Shown: positions 43,749 through 54,960, counted from the first letter of the stretch. The stretch: 64,000 bases of DNA from Heloderma charlesbogerti (GCA_026122225.1 JANEZZ010001955.1:310001-374000), one strand, 5' to 3'. Numbers and translations: made by a program. Notes: generated from the sequence alone by a model not told the origin.

Positions 43749-46700
43749 AATCCCCCTTTAAAGCCATGTAAATGAATGGCCATCTCTGCCTACATACAAC
43801 ATACTCTTGCCCGCAGCTGTTGATTAGTCAGACTTCTCCTTTTAAACCAATGCTCTTCAGGCTTCAGCCACTGTAAGCATTACTTTTGTTTTCTTGGATG
43901 CCAAATTTCACTACCTCTCTTGTTAATTTAGGACAGATTATTTTTCTTTCTTCTACTGCATTCTTATTAGCAGCATCTTCAAGGACTTGACAACTTATCA
44001 GGTTGTATTAATAATATTCCACCAGGAAGCAAATGCTTTCTTTCTGCCTACTGCAATTTACTGGAACATTTGAGCCACTCTGGTTTGCTTTTAACAGCAG
44101 TACATCACCATTACTGGTGTCTGGATCAAGATGCCACATTTGTCAGTGTCCGAATTGCTCTTTTATTTCTGTGGCTTGAGAACCCTTTTTGGTTTAGAAA
44201 CTGGCCTAATGGAATAAAGTCTGTTTGGATGGAGATTATTGTTTAATTTTAATTAAAAAAAAGAAAATAATAAGAATAAGAATGAAAACAAACTGTGAGT
44301 TGTGTAGGAGGAGAAAATTCTGATCCATTTGTGAAATGCTTAATGAGATAAATGAAGCAATACAACTGGTGAGAAGCCAAATATATGCTAAAAGTGAGGT
44401 AGACATGATAAAATGCAAGATAATAATAGTAATCATGACCATAATAATGATAATTTCCTGAAATAACATTCATTTTGATTACTGAGTGTAGAGAAGGGTG
44501 GCTTGTTCTCTGTGTTAAAAAAACGTTGTGTAATGGTAATAAAAAGAAAGTTGGAAATAAGGCAGGTAAATTCTGCAACCGCTATAGCTCATGCAACTTA
44601 AGTACATTTGTATATATTTACTAACGTTGCTTAATTCTACCTCTGTAAGGGGCTGAGGGGCTATCCAGGGCCATGAATCCCCACCTCCTGGTCACTAGAA
44701 GTCTTACTCAGCTTTGTACACTGGTCAAGCTGCTTTGGTTGTCAAATCTTCATCTGTGAAGAGACCTCCAAAACATGGTTTCTCTGAAAAGTTTCTCTGG
44801 AACATTTTAGGCAGTAGTTATTCTGCCCCAGAACTAGGCATGGATGGTCTTTCTAAACTGATGTCATTTCCTTACTTTAGCTGGATACAAAAGCATGAGC
44901 GGACAAAAATCTTGATTCAGCAGCTAAACCTGGCCATTGTAGTTATCATGTGTAATGAAAACTAGGGTTGGTTCCAGGATCTGCCTTCCATGAGAGGAAC
45001 TTCCCCACTCCTGGAGGTCCCCCTGCCCAGTTGGGGGGGGGTCTTCTACATGTCACCCCATTCAGCAGGTTCTCCTGACTCTCTCTGTAGCATTTTCAGG
45101 AGGCTGGAGGGGCTGCCATGGGAAGGAAAGGGCAGTTAATCCAGCATAAATCTGGATCCAGCCCTGCCCTGGTCTGTCTTTCTGTTGTCTCTTGTCTTGC
45201 CTCCTCACCCTGTCTTTTATTCCTTGTGGCACAAAATGTATTGTGTATATCTTGGTGAATCTATTTTCTATTGAGTTTGATGCTGTTGTTTTTATTTTAT
45301 TTTTATTTTGTTTTATTTTGTTTGTGCCAAGTCAGATATAAGCTCTTAAGCCTTTGACATTTCGTTTGGTTAGCAGAGTGAAAGAACTGGTTCATAGACT
45401 TCTTTTCTGGGCAACATGTGCTTGTGCACCTAGTTTACTCAAGCAAGCAGTGCAATGTCAGGGAAGAGGGTTCCTTTGAGCCCATGGCTCCTCCTCTGGT
45501 CACAGAAAAAGTGATTATTATTCTGTTGTTAAACCAGATGCTATAAGTCACAAAACCAACTGATTAATTTTCTGGTTTATAGAAGAGGATCTTTAATGTC
45601 CTACAAGTTCCTTCTTTTGATATTATACTGGTCTTGTGAGTAGACTATTCATATAAGCAGTTGCATTTTTATGTTGGCCAGGAAAGGCAGCATGAGAATG
45701 AGCTCAGGGTCATATGAATCACATGTGGAATAAACAAAATTATTTTTCATCAGGATGGCTTTGTATATTGAGTGCTGGCGGGGGGAGGGAGCGCTGGTGA
45801 GAGCATTGGACATCTACTTTTTGTGCTTCTGAAGTAACATTTAGAGGAATATCTATATCTGATGCCCATATGTAAGGCAGAGGTAGAACTACCTCCTTCA
45901 ATTCAACTCGGTGTTGTTGTTGTTGTTGTTGTTAATTACATTGCTATAAGGCCCCATAGCTGAAGCTCTCTGAATGTTAATATCAAAATTCATAGAGATT
46001 GATGGGTCCAATCTATTCTTCCATTTCTAGATCTGGTGGAAGATGTTGTGATGTCTTACACCCAAATTCTAAATAATATTGCCTGAACATATCTCTCAGT
46101 GAAATCGATGGTTCTTATTTCCTCACAATGTGTTTTGTATCAAGATACAATGGATAAATGGATTATTTGGAGGGGCGGGTAATAAGCCACAAGTAGCAAA
46201 ACTAAATTAAGGGATATATTATGTAATGAATGATGTGCTGTCTATGCAGTCTTTCCACTTACATGTGAAGATTCCATCTCGGTTTTACTTTATCGTATAG
46301 ACACTCCATTTATGCCTGTTCTCTCTGCCAAGAATCAGATGTTGGCTCAGAAAATATAAATGATTGAATGTTCATTAGAGCTGGTGGTTGTTTCTTAAAG
46401 GTGTGCTTCAGGGGTCATCATATACTCTGAGGCTGCCAGCAGTGCCAGAGCTGTGAATTTGTTTCTCTTAAGAAGCCCAGCCTAACTATAAAGTAGTTTT
46501 ATGAATTATGGTTGAATGGAATTTTTCTGTAGAAATGTTACTGCTCCCTGATGAAGTCTGTGTTATTTTCATCAAAGCTGCCTCATAAAAAATAATAATT
46601 TGGAACACAAAGCATACTTTAATGAATGAGATTTTTGCACTTGGTACTCTTTCTTTCTTCACTGAATATTTTATGTGTACAGCGATAATGAGAAACTTGT

Positions 46701-47454
46701 CCTTTAACTCACTCTTGTCCATGAAGTATGGAAATGTACACATTCTCATGCACATGTTCTTAAAGTATTCTGAATAATGGTTGAGATAAATGAATTTTTT
46801 TTAAAAAAGGAACATGAAAAGATGCTAATGTTGCAGTTTAAACATCTTTGAATTTTCAAATGTCCTTCGGGGTTCTTCCTAGTTTTTAAAGGTATGATAT
46901 TTTGATGTATATTTTAACATTGAAAGATGCTTTCTGCAAAAACCAAAATAACAACAATAATAATAAAATAAACATAAACATAAATTTAAAATCAAAAACT
47001 TTAAAGATGTGGTAGAGACTAGGAACACATTTCCTGGTTTGGAAGAAGGTCTAGGGTTTGCTTGAAACAGGTTCTTCAAGTTTACTTGTAGCGTTAGATG
47101 TCTTGCACAGGAGTATTGTACATGTTTCAATGTAAGTAAAATGAATGAACATTAACAGGACTTTAAGTAAATGTGTTTGGGACTGGTCAACTAGATTCCC
47201 TTCTGTGCATGCCTAGCTGCTCCACTATCTTGTTCTTTACCATGGCTTTCCAAAGTGTAGGTAATAGAGCCATAAACGCCAGTCCCTTAGAATTCATTAA
47301 GTCATTTTCCAATGCACAAACCATGAATGGGAGGGGACGCCTTCAGTCTGCAGATATCTTCAGATCCAGATTACTGTCTAGGGGCTACAAATCAGAAGGA
47401 CCAAGATCCTCATTGGTGGGTGGGACATCCAGGAAGAAGTTGGGAAAGAACAGC
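43749..47454 (+). other. NRXN3 intron, 3.7 kb with few repeats
   Basis: Mostly unique AT-rich sequence with TTAATTAAA-like stretches near 44245, a (GTT)n tract at 45911-45934 and a short repeat fragment at 45945-45985. No protein recognised. Such repeat-poor stretches between neurexin exons are candidates for conserved non-coding elements. Confidence 0.5.
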
Positions 47455-47858
47455 AGGGTTGTATGAGATTTTTGTTTCATGTTGCAAATCACTCCGAAAT
47501 GCCCTGATCAGAATCCTAACATGAATGGGAGCACATTTTCTCTGAAAATGTTCACAAATTCCAGAACTTGCCTTCATGTCCTCAAAATATATACTTGAAA
47601 AATGCACAACTTTCTCAAAACTGGCACATTTTAAATCACCCACGCTTTAGTCTGTGGGAGAAATTTGCATAGTTTCGGACATTTGGGAAATGCTGGCCCA
47701 ACTTTCACGTTTGACAGCTGTTTGTTCTGCACAATTTCCCCGTTCGCGCAAAACGAACAGCGCTCGCAAACACGAGTGCAAATTGAGGAGAGACAAGCAG
47801 TGAGCTGATGCATGGAGAATCTTGGCAAGCTCCTCCATCACTCCTTTGCCCATCCCTA
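47455..47858. mobile_element. TAGGG-type element with imperfect left end
   Basis: Left end AGGGTTGTATGAGATTTTTG, right end TTTGCCCATCCCTA. It contains GAAAATGTTCACAAATTCC and TTGCGCAAA-like words as in 17730-18159. No TSD matches (GAACAGC, AATATTCC). Confidence 0.65.
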
Positions 47859-48068
47859 AATATTCCCCTTTTGTTTTAATTTTTGAGCTGTGTACACTCC
47901 CTCTTACGCAACTGGAGAAAGCTATCAGGACCAGTCGCAGTGGACAGGTTTGAACTCTGGACCTCAGCCCCTGATGCCATTGCTCCTCTGCTGGTCTCAA
48001 TGATTCTTAGGGGCCCAATTAGCTGTGCCAGATTTGTTTTTTGTGTTTTTTTTGGTCTCATTCTTCCC

Positions 48069-48357
48069 AGGGCCAGCCCAAGACGTGTTGCTTCCTGAGG
48101 TGAATATGGCACCTCATCCTTCATCGAGAAGCTGGCTAGAATGGCAATTGAAACTTACCTCAACAGTTGTGATGGGATAGTGCATTCCACCACCCCTGAC
48201 AGAACTGGCACATTTAGGGGGCTCAGGACAGGCTGTGAGGGATAGACAGCTCTGTCCTCCAATGGAAGAGAACTGCCAGGGAGTTCAGGAGGATCATCGA
48301 AGAATTTTCCTCCAGCTTCTTCTGCCTGAGGCAATTGACTACTGGTAGGGCCAGCCC
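48069..48357. mobile_element. Inverted-terminal GGGCCAGCCC element
   Basis: Ends GGGCCAGCCCAAGACGTG and TGGTAGGGCCAGCCC, with TTGCTTCCTGAGG and CTTCTGCCTGAGGCAATTG as inverted subterminal parts. The second copy is at 51821-52117. Confidence 0.65.
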
Positions 48358-49739
48358 GGATCCTTCCTATCATGATTCCTTCCTGCTCCTTCCTATCCCT
48401 ATACTAACTTCCCCTTCATATGAATTCCTTGTCTTACTAGGGGTGCACAGAACCTGCCTGATGAATTCTGTTGCTAGTTCCACCACTCACCCTTATCAGC
48501 ATTTATTTTATTTTATTTATTGTATTTTTATCCTGCTCCTCAGACAAAAAAGGCTCCTTCTTGTTCTGCATCCATTCCTCTGGAGTTCTTTCAGTTTGAT
48601 TTTCTCATGACCCAAAGCCTCTAAAATCAAAAACACTTTCTCAGTGGGCTGGCACAGGGGGTGGAGGGAGGTAAGGAAGCATCCTGCAGATATTAATGTT
48701 TTGTCATGATAGGTGAATGTTGCTATCATGTTTTGCCGAATATCTCATGTGCCTTGAATATCTGTGTGTGAGCCAGAACAGCAGCTTTGAGTTGTGCTTC
48801 TTCTCCAAGGGAGGAAGGGGAGGCCAGAGTCATGCTACCAGAAGCCATTGTGAAAAAATGGGCAGTGCTTTTCTTCTTCCTGCCCACCCAATTCTATAAA
48901 TACAGATGGTTTTCATTGGGTTTACAGGGATACGTGAAACATCACTGAGAAATTTTGCTGACCTTGTATGAATCCTTTGAGCATCCCTCAGAATTCCTCA
49001 GATGTTTTTCTTGAAGACCCTTTGATGTTGCTTCAAATTCCTCTGTAGGCAAAATTCAGTGACCGCTCTTAAGGGCCCAGAAGCCACTTACAGGTGTGCA
49101 GCTACAGACCCTCCTCATCCTTCCAGCTCTTGCCTGTTCTTCTCATCATCCTCTCCTCATCATCCTGAGTCTCTTTGGTCCTACTACTTACTTCTAGGAA
49201 TAGGAGAGAAAAATGTTTGGTTTGCATTTTAATGTGAACTTACCTAATTTTTCTCTTTCGACACGATACTGTGATACTGGTAAGTGAACCGAAATTCAGT
49301 TATCCTTCAAAATGGGCACTTCTCTGAATATGGCAGTGATGCTTTCCAGTGAAGAATGCATACAAAAATGCATGTCTTAGGGGGAGTGGGCACACAAAAG
49401 TGTGTATACAGTTCAAAAATATTAAGAAAATTGCTTGTGAAAAAGTGCATCTTGGGCAAAATGGTGCATAGAATGCAGGAATTAGGAGAAATGCACACAA
49501 AAAGGCATATGGCTTTTCATGGAAACTTTTAAAAAATAAGTCTCAAAGTTTCAGATAAAATGAACTTCAGATTGGGGGAAAAAAACCAATGTTGGGGACA
49601 AGCTGAATTTAAGATTAGAAAAATGACCAACTCAGAGAAACCAAAACTGACAGATTGGTCTGTCTCTACCTCCTTCTCTTCCCACCCACATGGCCCATCT
49701 AACACAGTTTGCTTCAAATCACATTTCATCCTCTTCATC
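48358..49739 (+). other. NRXN3 intron, no gene seen
   Basis: A TAGGGGTGCACAGAACCTGC terminus-like fragment lies at 48439 without a partner. A CATCCCTCAGAATTCCTCAG stretch at 48983, inverted, resembles the repeat flanking BovB at 3113 and 5126. Otherwise unique. Confidence 0.5.
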
Positions 49740-49908
49740 ATAGAATCATACAATCATAGGGTTGGAAGGGGCCTACAAGGCCGTCGAGTCCAACCCCCTA
49801 CTCACTGCAGGAAGCCTGATTCCCAGGCAGCCTCCCATCCAAGTACTAACCAGGGCTGACCCTGTTTAGCTTCTGAGATCAGACAAGATCGGGTGCATCC
49901 AGCCCTTT
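49738..49908 (-). mobile_element. 5S-rRNA-headed SINE with CR1-like 3' end, antisense
   Basis: On the minus strand, from about 49905 down, the sequence reads GATCTTGTCTGATCTCAGAA, GCTAAACAGGGTCAGCCCTG and GTTAGTACTTGGATGGGAGG. This follows vertebrate 5S rRNA positions covering its internal promoter. It continues into GGGTTGGACTCGACGGCCTT and CCTTCCAACCCTATGATTG, a CR1-type 3' end. The head-tail fusion marks a SINE3-type (5S-derived) element, not a 5S gene. Confidence 0.88.
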
Positions 49909-50145
49909 GCTGCACCTACCACTTTGATCCATATACCTTTGCTTACCTCCTCTTGCTGGAAGGGACTACCCTGGATGTGACAGTATATTGTCACCATTTG
50001 AGAATTGCATTCTTTATCTCTTTACTGTTCTTTGAAAGAAGGATGCTGGAAAAAGATCAACAAGTCTTCTAACTATCCATGGCTTTTCTCACATTTTTTT
50101 TCTTATTCTTTCTCACTTCTTTAATTCCTTGGGAAAGATGATATA

Positions 50146-50358
50146 TCTGAAGCTGCCTTACTCTATTTCAGACCACTGTTTCAGCTAGCCCGGTTCTGTC
50201 CAGTCATACTGGCAACAGGTCTCCAAGGTCTCAGGCTGTCATGGGTCTTTTCAAGCCTTGTCTTCTGAGGTCTTTAACTGGAGATGCCAAGGATTTAACT
50301 TGAGAAAGTCTGCATGTAAACCAGGTCCTGTACCACAGCCACTGAGCTTTCACTCCCC
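50146..50358 (-). mobile_element. tRNA-headed SINE, antisense, diverged
   Basis: CTGAAGCTGCCTTACTCTAT (tail), TCTCCAAGGTCTCAGGC, TTTAACTGGAGATGCCAAGG and GCCACTGAGCTTTCAC (A-box side) follow the order of the 27034 family in inverse. Confidence 0.8.
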
Positions 50359-50424
50359 TCTGTTCTGCAGCTATTGAGTTCCCATTAAGGTCCGTGAGAG
50401 TTTTGCCCAATAAAACAGGTAGGC

Positions 50425-50532
50425 AACTGGTGGCCTCCTAGATGTTTTGGCCTACAACTCCCATAATCCCTCACCATCAGCTATGCTGGCTAGGGATGAT
50501 GGAAGTTGTAAGCCAAAACGCCCTTGAAGACC
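50425..50532. repeat. Inverted-repeat MITE-like element
   Basis: CTAGATGTTTTGGCCTACAA and TTGTAAGCCAAAACGC form an inverted pair around CTCACCATCAGCTATGCTGG. Confidence 0.75.
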
Positions 50533-50540
50533 TGGTTCAC

Positions 50541-51079
50541 TATTTATATTTGGTCAAATCACAAATATTACTGAAGACTTAATCTCATGAAGAGCTAAGA
50601 ACAGTTGATTCTCTTTGGTACCATATTTTCCACAATTTCTGTATGGACATCTGCATTCTCTATGCATGCATATTTTTAGTGCATGTTATATTTCTGCCCA
50701 TGTAAGCTGGTGTATGCAGGTTCAGACTTGGAATTTATTTCTCCTCCTTGTGTCTTTCTTCCAGTCCTTGTGCTGAATAGGCCTCGAGTCATCTGTAACA
50801 TACATATAAAAAAAAGGGAATGACTTTGGGGTATCCATCCTCCAACCACTTATTCCAGGATTGTCCTGTGGAATGGTCAGTGGAGGGATTTCAGAGTGAA
50901 GTGGATTGAGAAACTGCATTCTTGAACTTTTTTTTATTATTAGAATTCAAATTATTCCAGTTTGCTGGTTACATCCTTTCAGGTAACTGTACACCATAGG
51001 CAACGTCCTATATTACGAATGTGGCTGTCAACATGATTGTCAGAGCATACTTCCACAGTTTGACATTGCCTTTTGAGTC
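50541..51079 (+). other. NRXN3 intron, no gene seen
   Basis: Unique sequence. Confidence 0.5.
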
Positions 51080-51083
51080 TTAA

Positions 51084-51215
51084 GGCACAATCCTATGCAT
51101 ATTTGCACAGAAAAAGTTCCTATAACTCCCAGCATTCCCCAGCCAGCATGGCTGGCTGGGGAATGCTGGGAATTGTCAGATTTTTTTCTGTCTAAAGATG
51201 TACAGGATTGTCCCC
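51084..51215. mobile_element. 132-bp TTAA-flanked MITE with a near-perfect internal hairpin
   Basis: Ends GGCACAATCCTATGCATAT and AGATGTACAGGATTGTCCCC lie between TTAA tetranucleotides at 51080-51083 and 51216-51219, as expected for piggyBac-type target duplication. At 51128-51170 two perfect 20-bp arms (CCCAGCATTCCCC...) flank a 3-base loop. Confidence 0.8.
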
Positions 51216-51219
51216 TTAA

Positions 51220-51820
51220 TGGCAGAAACTCTAGGGCAGGGCTGGGTTGACACTGAGCCTGAAGTACAAGTACAGCAGAGAGTACAGCGATGTACATCTG
51301 CAGTGCTTAATTAACTATTTCTTCAAAGAGACTGATATTTGTAACAGCCATGGATAGAATGGCACACACCTGTGAACAAGCTTTTCCAATACAGCAACAG
51401 CCTGATCAGGGAAGACTTATTTTTTTTGAACTGGCTCAGCCATCTCCCTGCAGCCAGCCGGCAGCAGTTTTCACAGCTCACTGCCCTTGATCCCTGCCCT
51501 TTGCTCCAACCCCACCACATAGCGTTCACTTTTTAAATGTCCCAGCAGGAGATGTTTTAAGCTGAATCTGCCAGACTGCAGCCCTGCTTCATGTCTGAAT
51601 GTAAAGAAACAGGCCTGATGTCCAAATACAAAATGACTGCTGAGGCTGCTTAAACTCAAAATCAAATATGAATTGCTGCCAGACAAAGGTCTGTCAGCCT
51701 GTCAGCATAAGACTGCCGTTCTGTGCGGAGGCATTCCATGAGCAGAACAGCCAGGCTTCAAGGGCTGAGCTGAACCTGGGAAATGGGATTGCAAAGGCAG
51801 TCCCTTGCATCCCAAGGCCT
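51220..51820 (+). other. NRXN3 intron, no gene seen
   Basis: Unique sequence; no recognised element. Confidence 0.5.
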
Positions 51821-52117
51821 GGGCCAGCCCTATCGTTAGGCAGAGTGAGGTAACCGCCTCAGGCGGCAGCTGCTGCTAAGACACAGCTGTGGTAGCCCCC
51901 CAGACATTCTCTTAGGAGGACAAAGCTGTGTGTGCCTCACAGCCTGTTCTGCATCCCCTAAACTAGCCTGCTTCCCTCAGGTGCAATGGAGGACTCTATC
52001 CTGTTACCAGTGTTGAAGTAAGGTTCAAGTGCCAGTTCAGTTGGTTTCGGTACCCGGAATGGAAAGGGGCGCCATCTTGTCCTTTGTCTCAGGCAGCAAA
52101 ATGCCTTGGGCCGGCCC
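51821..52117. mobile_element. Inverted-terminal GGGCCAGCCC element, second copy
   Basis: Ends GGGCCAGCCCTATCGTTAGG and AATGCCTTGGGCCGGCCC, with subterminal CCGCCTCAGGCGGCAG and TGTCTCAGGCAGCAAAAT. Same arrangement as 48069-48357. No TSD determined. Confidence 0.68.
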
Positions 52118-53746
52118 TTTTCAGTCTTAAGACAGACAACACATGCTGGTTTGTTGTGGTGGCTGCGAGGACAAATGGAAAGAACTCTATTGTGTAACCA
52201 GCACAGACTGCATTTGTTACTGGATGGGCTAAAAATATAATAAATGAATAACATAACATTTAGAAGAGAAGAAGGGAAATGATTCAGCATCTCTTTGATG
52301 AAAGTGCTTTCAGTCCTGCTTGGATGTCCTCAGAAGAGAAATGTCCTACATTCCTTTCTGCTTCTGGTCTGTGCTTCATCATTGCTTCTACTGTAACATC
52401 TGCCTATGCTTTCATCCGAATATCAACCCATGAAAGAAGGCAGGCAGAAGGTGGACTTCCAGACCCCTCCTCTCCCCAGTCCCCCCAAATGTTTCCGCAA
52501 TGGTCAGGGGACTCTGCTGACTGGGGTGGACTATGCCGTGGGGCGGGGGGGCAGGGGAGAGTTTGCCTAAAATGAGGCGGAGACATCTTCTGTTCCACTG
52601 CAATATCTACGCTCTCCACCATCACTTTATTGTGACAAGAGCATTCACATTAAAGGAAACCTGGCACATCTGAGGAAGAGAGAGAAAGGCCTGGTCTAGA
52701 CATGCAGCAGGATATGGTAGGAATGAGGCAGTGGGGTCCTGAGGTAGCCAAATGGATTGCAGCACTTCAAATGGCAACCAAGAGTCACATTTTGAAATGG
52801 TTCCCCATGTAAACATCTCCCCACAGCTGGAAAACTATTTGCAGGACAAGGGAGTGGGTAGGGGTAGAAACTTTTTCTTTGATGGTTCTGGGTTAGTATG
52901 TTTTGCCTGTAGGCAAGGTTTGTTTATTTTTACACAGGGGAGCATTCAAACATACCATCCCTTACCTGCAGCCCGAAGTAAAACAGCCAAAACTACCCCT
53001 AATCTGAGACTCAAGAAAACAGAGGCAGATTAGGAGAAAGTATGGGATGGAGACTAAATATATCCCTGGTGACCCCACCCATAGGAAAGCAAGCCTTCTC
53101 CCATCAGAATAGCACTCCCACCCTGCATTAGATTTCTTGGTCATTGTATGTATGTATGTATGTATTTATTTGTATTTATTTATTTCATTTCTATACTGCC
53201 CAGTAGCTGAAGCTCTTGGTAGAGTGTGACGGAATGCTGGGAACTAGATCTGTATAGATAGAACAGCCCTAGGTTAATCATAGCCTTCTTCAGGCATTTG
53301 CCATGAATGTGAGGAGAGGGCAGTGAGGCCGTGTGCTGAAGCCACACCCCAAAGTTTCCTGTTCCCACTGGAGACCACCGTGCATTAAGTATGAAGGTCT
53401 GAAGGGAGATCCGCTATGTCAAACTACACATTACGCTAATAATGTGTGCATAGTGTGTAGCTGAGTCTGATAGTTCCATTTACTCTGGTGTAACTGCATG
53501 TGTAACTGCTCATGGTCCCAATTTGGATCAGGACCAGCACATTCTGGAAGGGGCGGATTAAGCTCCCCCACATTTTCCCCAAAGGGGGGAAAAGGGGAGA
53601 GTCTCAAATCCAATGGAGGTTTCACTCACTTTTTTTAAGACCCACCTCATGATATTGTGAACTCTGGGGGAAAATCAGAGAGGGGGGTTAATCCTCCCCT
53701 TCTAGACCACACTGGTCCTGAACTGAACTGAGACCACACGTAGTTG
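52118..53746 (+). other. NRXN3 intron, no gene seen
   Basis: A (GTAT)n patch at 53144-53166 runs into an (ATTT) patch and a CTATACTGCCCAGTAGCTGA repeat fragment to about 53215. The remainder is unique. Confidence 0.55.
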
Positions 53747-54033
53747 GAAAGGTTCCTCCTGTGCAAGCACCGGGTCATTACTGACCCCTAGAGGGACGCT
53801 GCTTTCACTGGCGTTTTCATGGCAGACTATAGTGGGGTGGTTTGCCATTGCCTTCCCCAGTCGTGACTACCTTTCCCCCAGCAAGCTGGGTACTCATTTT
53901 ACCAACCTTGGAAGGATGGAAGGCTGAGTCGACCTCAGCCGGCTACCTGAGACCTGGCTTCCGCTGGGATCGAACTCAGGTCGTGGGGAGAGTTTCAGTT
54001 GCAATACTGCCGCCTACCACTCTGCTACACGAG
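53747..54033 (-). mobile_element. tRNA-derived SINE (second family), antisense, full-length-like
   Basis: The minus strand begins CTCGTGTAGCAGAGTGGTAG (A box TAGCAGAGTGG). It has B box GAGTTCGATCCCAGCGG at about 53979-53963, then GTAAAATGAGTACCCAGC, GGCAAACCACCCCACTATAG and the end GCACAGGAGGAACC. Both Pol III boxes are recognisable, unlike the truncated 21309 copy. Confidence 0.88.
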
Positions 54034-54097
54034 ACTAAATAAAACTATTGGGCTCAGCTACACGATTAGAAGAATGTGTGTTCAGTGTGTTCTGGTG

Positions 54098-54180
54098 AAC
54101 ATGCTTAGAATCCTCCCCACAATTTGGAACCCTGATAATCCCAGGTTCTGAATTGTGGGGAGGCCAGTTCTAAGCATGTG
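54098..54180. repeat. Hairpin-forming inverted repeat upstream of SS4
   Basis: CATGCTTAGAATCCTCCCCA and TGGGGAGGCCAGTTCTAAGC plus CATG form imperfect arms with AATT extensions, about 370 nt before the SS4 exon. Probably a MITE remnant. Confidence 0.6.
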
Positions 54181-54485
54181 GAGGAGTGGAAGGGGTAGGG
54201 CCAGTGTGCAGCCCCATGACTCCTACACACTTTGTTCCCTTACACAACTGTACACCTCTCTGAATTGGGCTTTTTTGTCACAGTTGCCCATCAGTGGCAA
54301 ACATACCAGGAATGTGAAAGGGACCATCTTTGTCTTAGGGTTTTAAGCCCCTGATCTTCTAGAATCCAGGAAATGGAAGGTTAACTGTTCTCTACCACAC
54401 TAAAGGAAGACTAAATATACATCTTCACAATTATGCATATTTTAATATCTTCATAAATAAAAGCAAAGTCACAAACCTAGGATGT
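54181..54485 (+). other. NRXN3 intron immediately upstream of SS4
   Basis: No recognised repeat. Sequence becomes A/T-rich toward the exon, with TTAATATC, ATAAATAAAAG and TTTTTTAACA stretches that could also be U(U/A)AA binding sites. Confidence 0.45.
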
Positions 54486-54546
54486 TTTTTTTAACAATTT
54501 CATTGACTTTTCAGATTGTTTTTAAGCTGTTTTTTAAACTTTAAAG
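54486..54546 (+). promoter_or_regulatory. NRXN3: 3' splice-site region of SS4 with three stacked AG dinucleotides
   Basis: A T-rich tract holds AGs at 54513-54514 (TTTCAG), 54525-54526 (TTTAAG) and 54545-54546 (TTAAAG). Only the last keeps the neurexin frame; either upstream AG brings in a TAA within a few codons. A branch-point-like TTGAC has its A at 54506, 40 nt before the used AG. The used AG has A-rich, weak context, consistent with a regulated cassette exon. Confidence 0.5.
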
Positions 54547-54633
54547 GCAACACTGATACTGCGTTCCAATTGGTAAAACAGAAAATCCCCTTCAAATATA
54601 ACCGGCCTGTAGAGGAATGGCTGCAGGAAAAAG
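54547..54633 (+). CDS. NRXN3: Neurexin-3 alternative exon SS4 (AS4 cassette)
   Basis: This cassette exon encodes the splice-site-4 insert of the LNS6 domain. It enters and leaves in phase 1, so it can be skipped without a frameshift. With the G from the upstream exon it reads [15 protein letters not shown], then [14 protein letters not shown]. The [19 protein letters not shown] part is diagnostic of neurexin-3. The donor is AAG|GTAACA at 54634. The acceptor that fits the protein is AG at 54545-54546, preceded by two other AGs at 54513 and 54525. Mammalian SS4 inserts are 30 residues (90 nt); this one is 29 (87 nt), with TA where I recall NER in human. In the family, including SS4 weakens LRRTM and some neuroligin binding and permits cerebellin-GluD bridging. 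A dense U(U/A)AA cluster follows the donor. The next constitutive exon is not in the window. Confidence 0.95.
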
Positions 54634-54960
54634 GTAACAGTTGTTAAAACTTTCATTTTAAATCCATTTGATTCTAAACCCTCATTTTTAAAGCCTGCAA
54701 ATAAATGTTTCTTAAATTAGAATCGCCTGCTGCATAAATGACTCTTTTAATTTTCATTATAATTTGTGTCAACTTCCACCTGCCATATGTTGATAAATCA
54801 TGCTATAATACATTGCTTTTAAAATGAAGTTAAAGGGACAAAATTCTAAGCTTGCTATCGCAAAACAACAAAGAAGCAAAAATTAAGAAGCCACTTTAAA
54901 CAAACAAACAAAAAGCAACAACATGTATTATGGCAATTTAACCACTGCATGAACATTTTT
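54634..54960 (+). promoter_or_regulatory. U(U/A)AA-rich intronic cluster downstream of SS4 (candidate STAR-protein element)
   Basis: At least eight non-overlapping TTAA or TAAA motifs lie in the first ~115 nt after the SS4 donor (near 54644, 54658, 54674, 54688, 54702, 54712, 54735 and 54747). More follow to about 54900. STAR-family RNA-binding proteins (KHDRBS3/SLM2, KHDRBS1/Sam68) are known to bind U(U/A)AA elements downstream of neurexin SS4 exons and to drive exon skipping. The motifs are seen directly; the function is inferred from position and that literature. No transposon signature is seen here, which fits a constrained region. Confidence 0.55.

Noticed and set aside
49820..49908. A genuine 5S rRNA gene
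   Set aside because: Only about 90 bp match, with substitutions, no terminator, and a direct fusion to CR1-type sequence. It is a SINE head.
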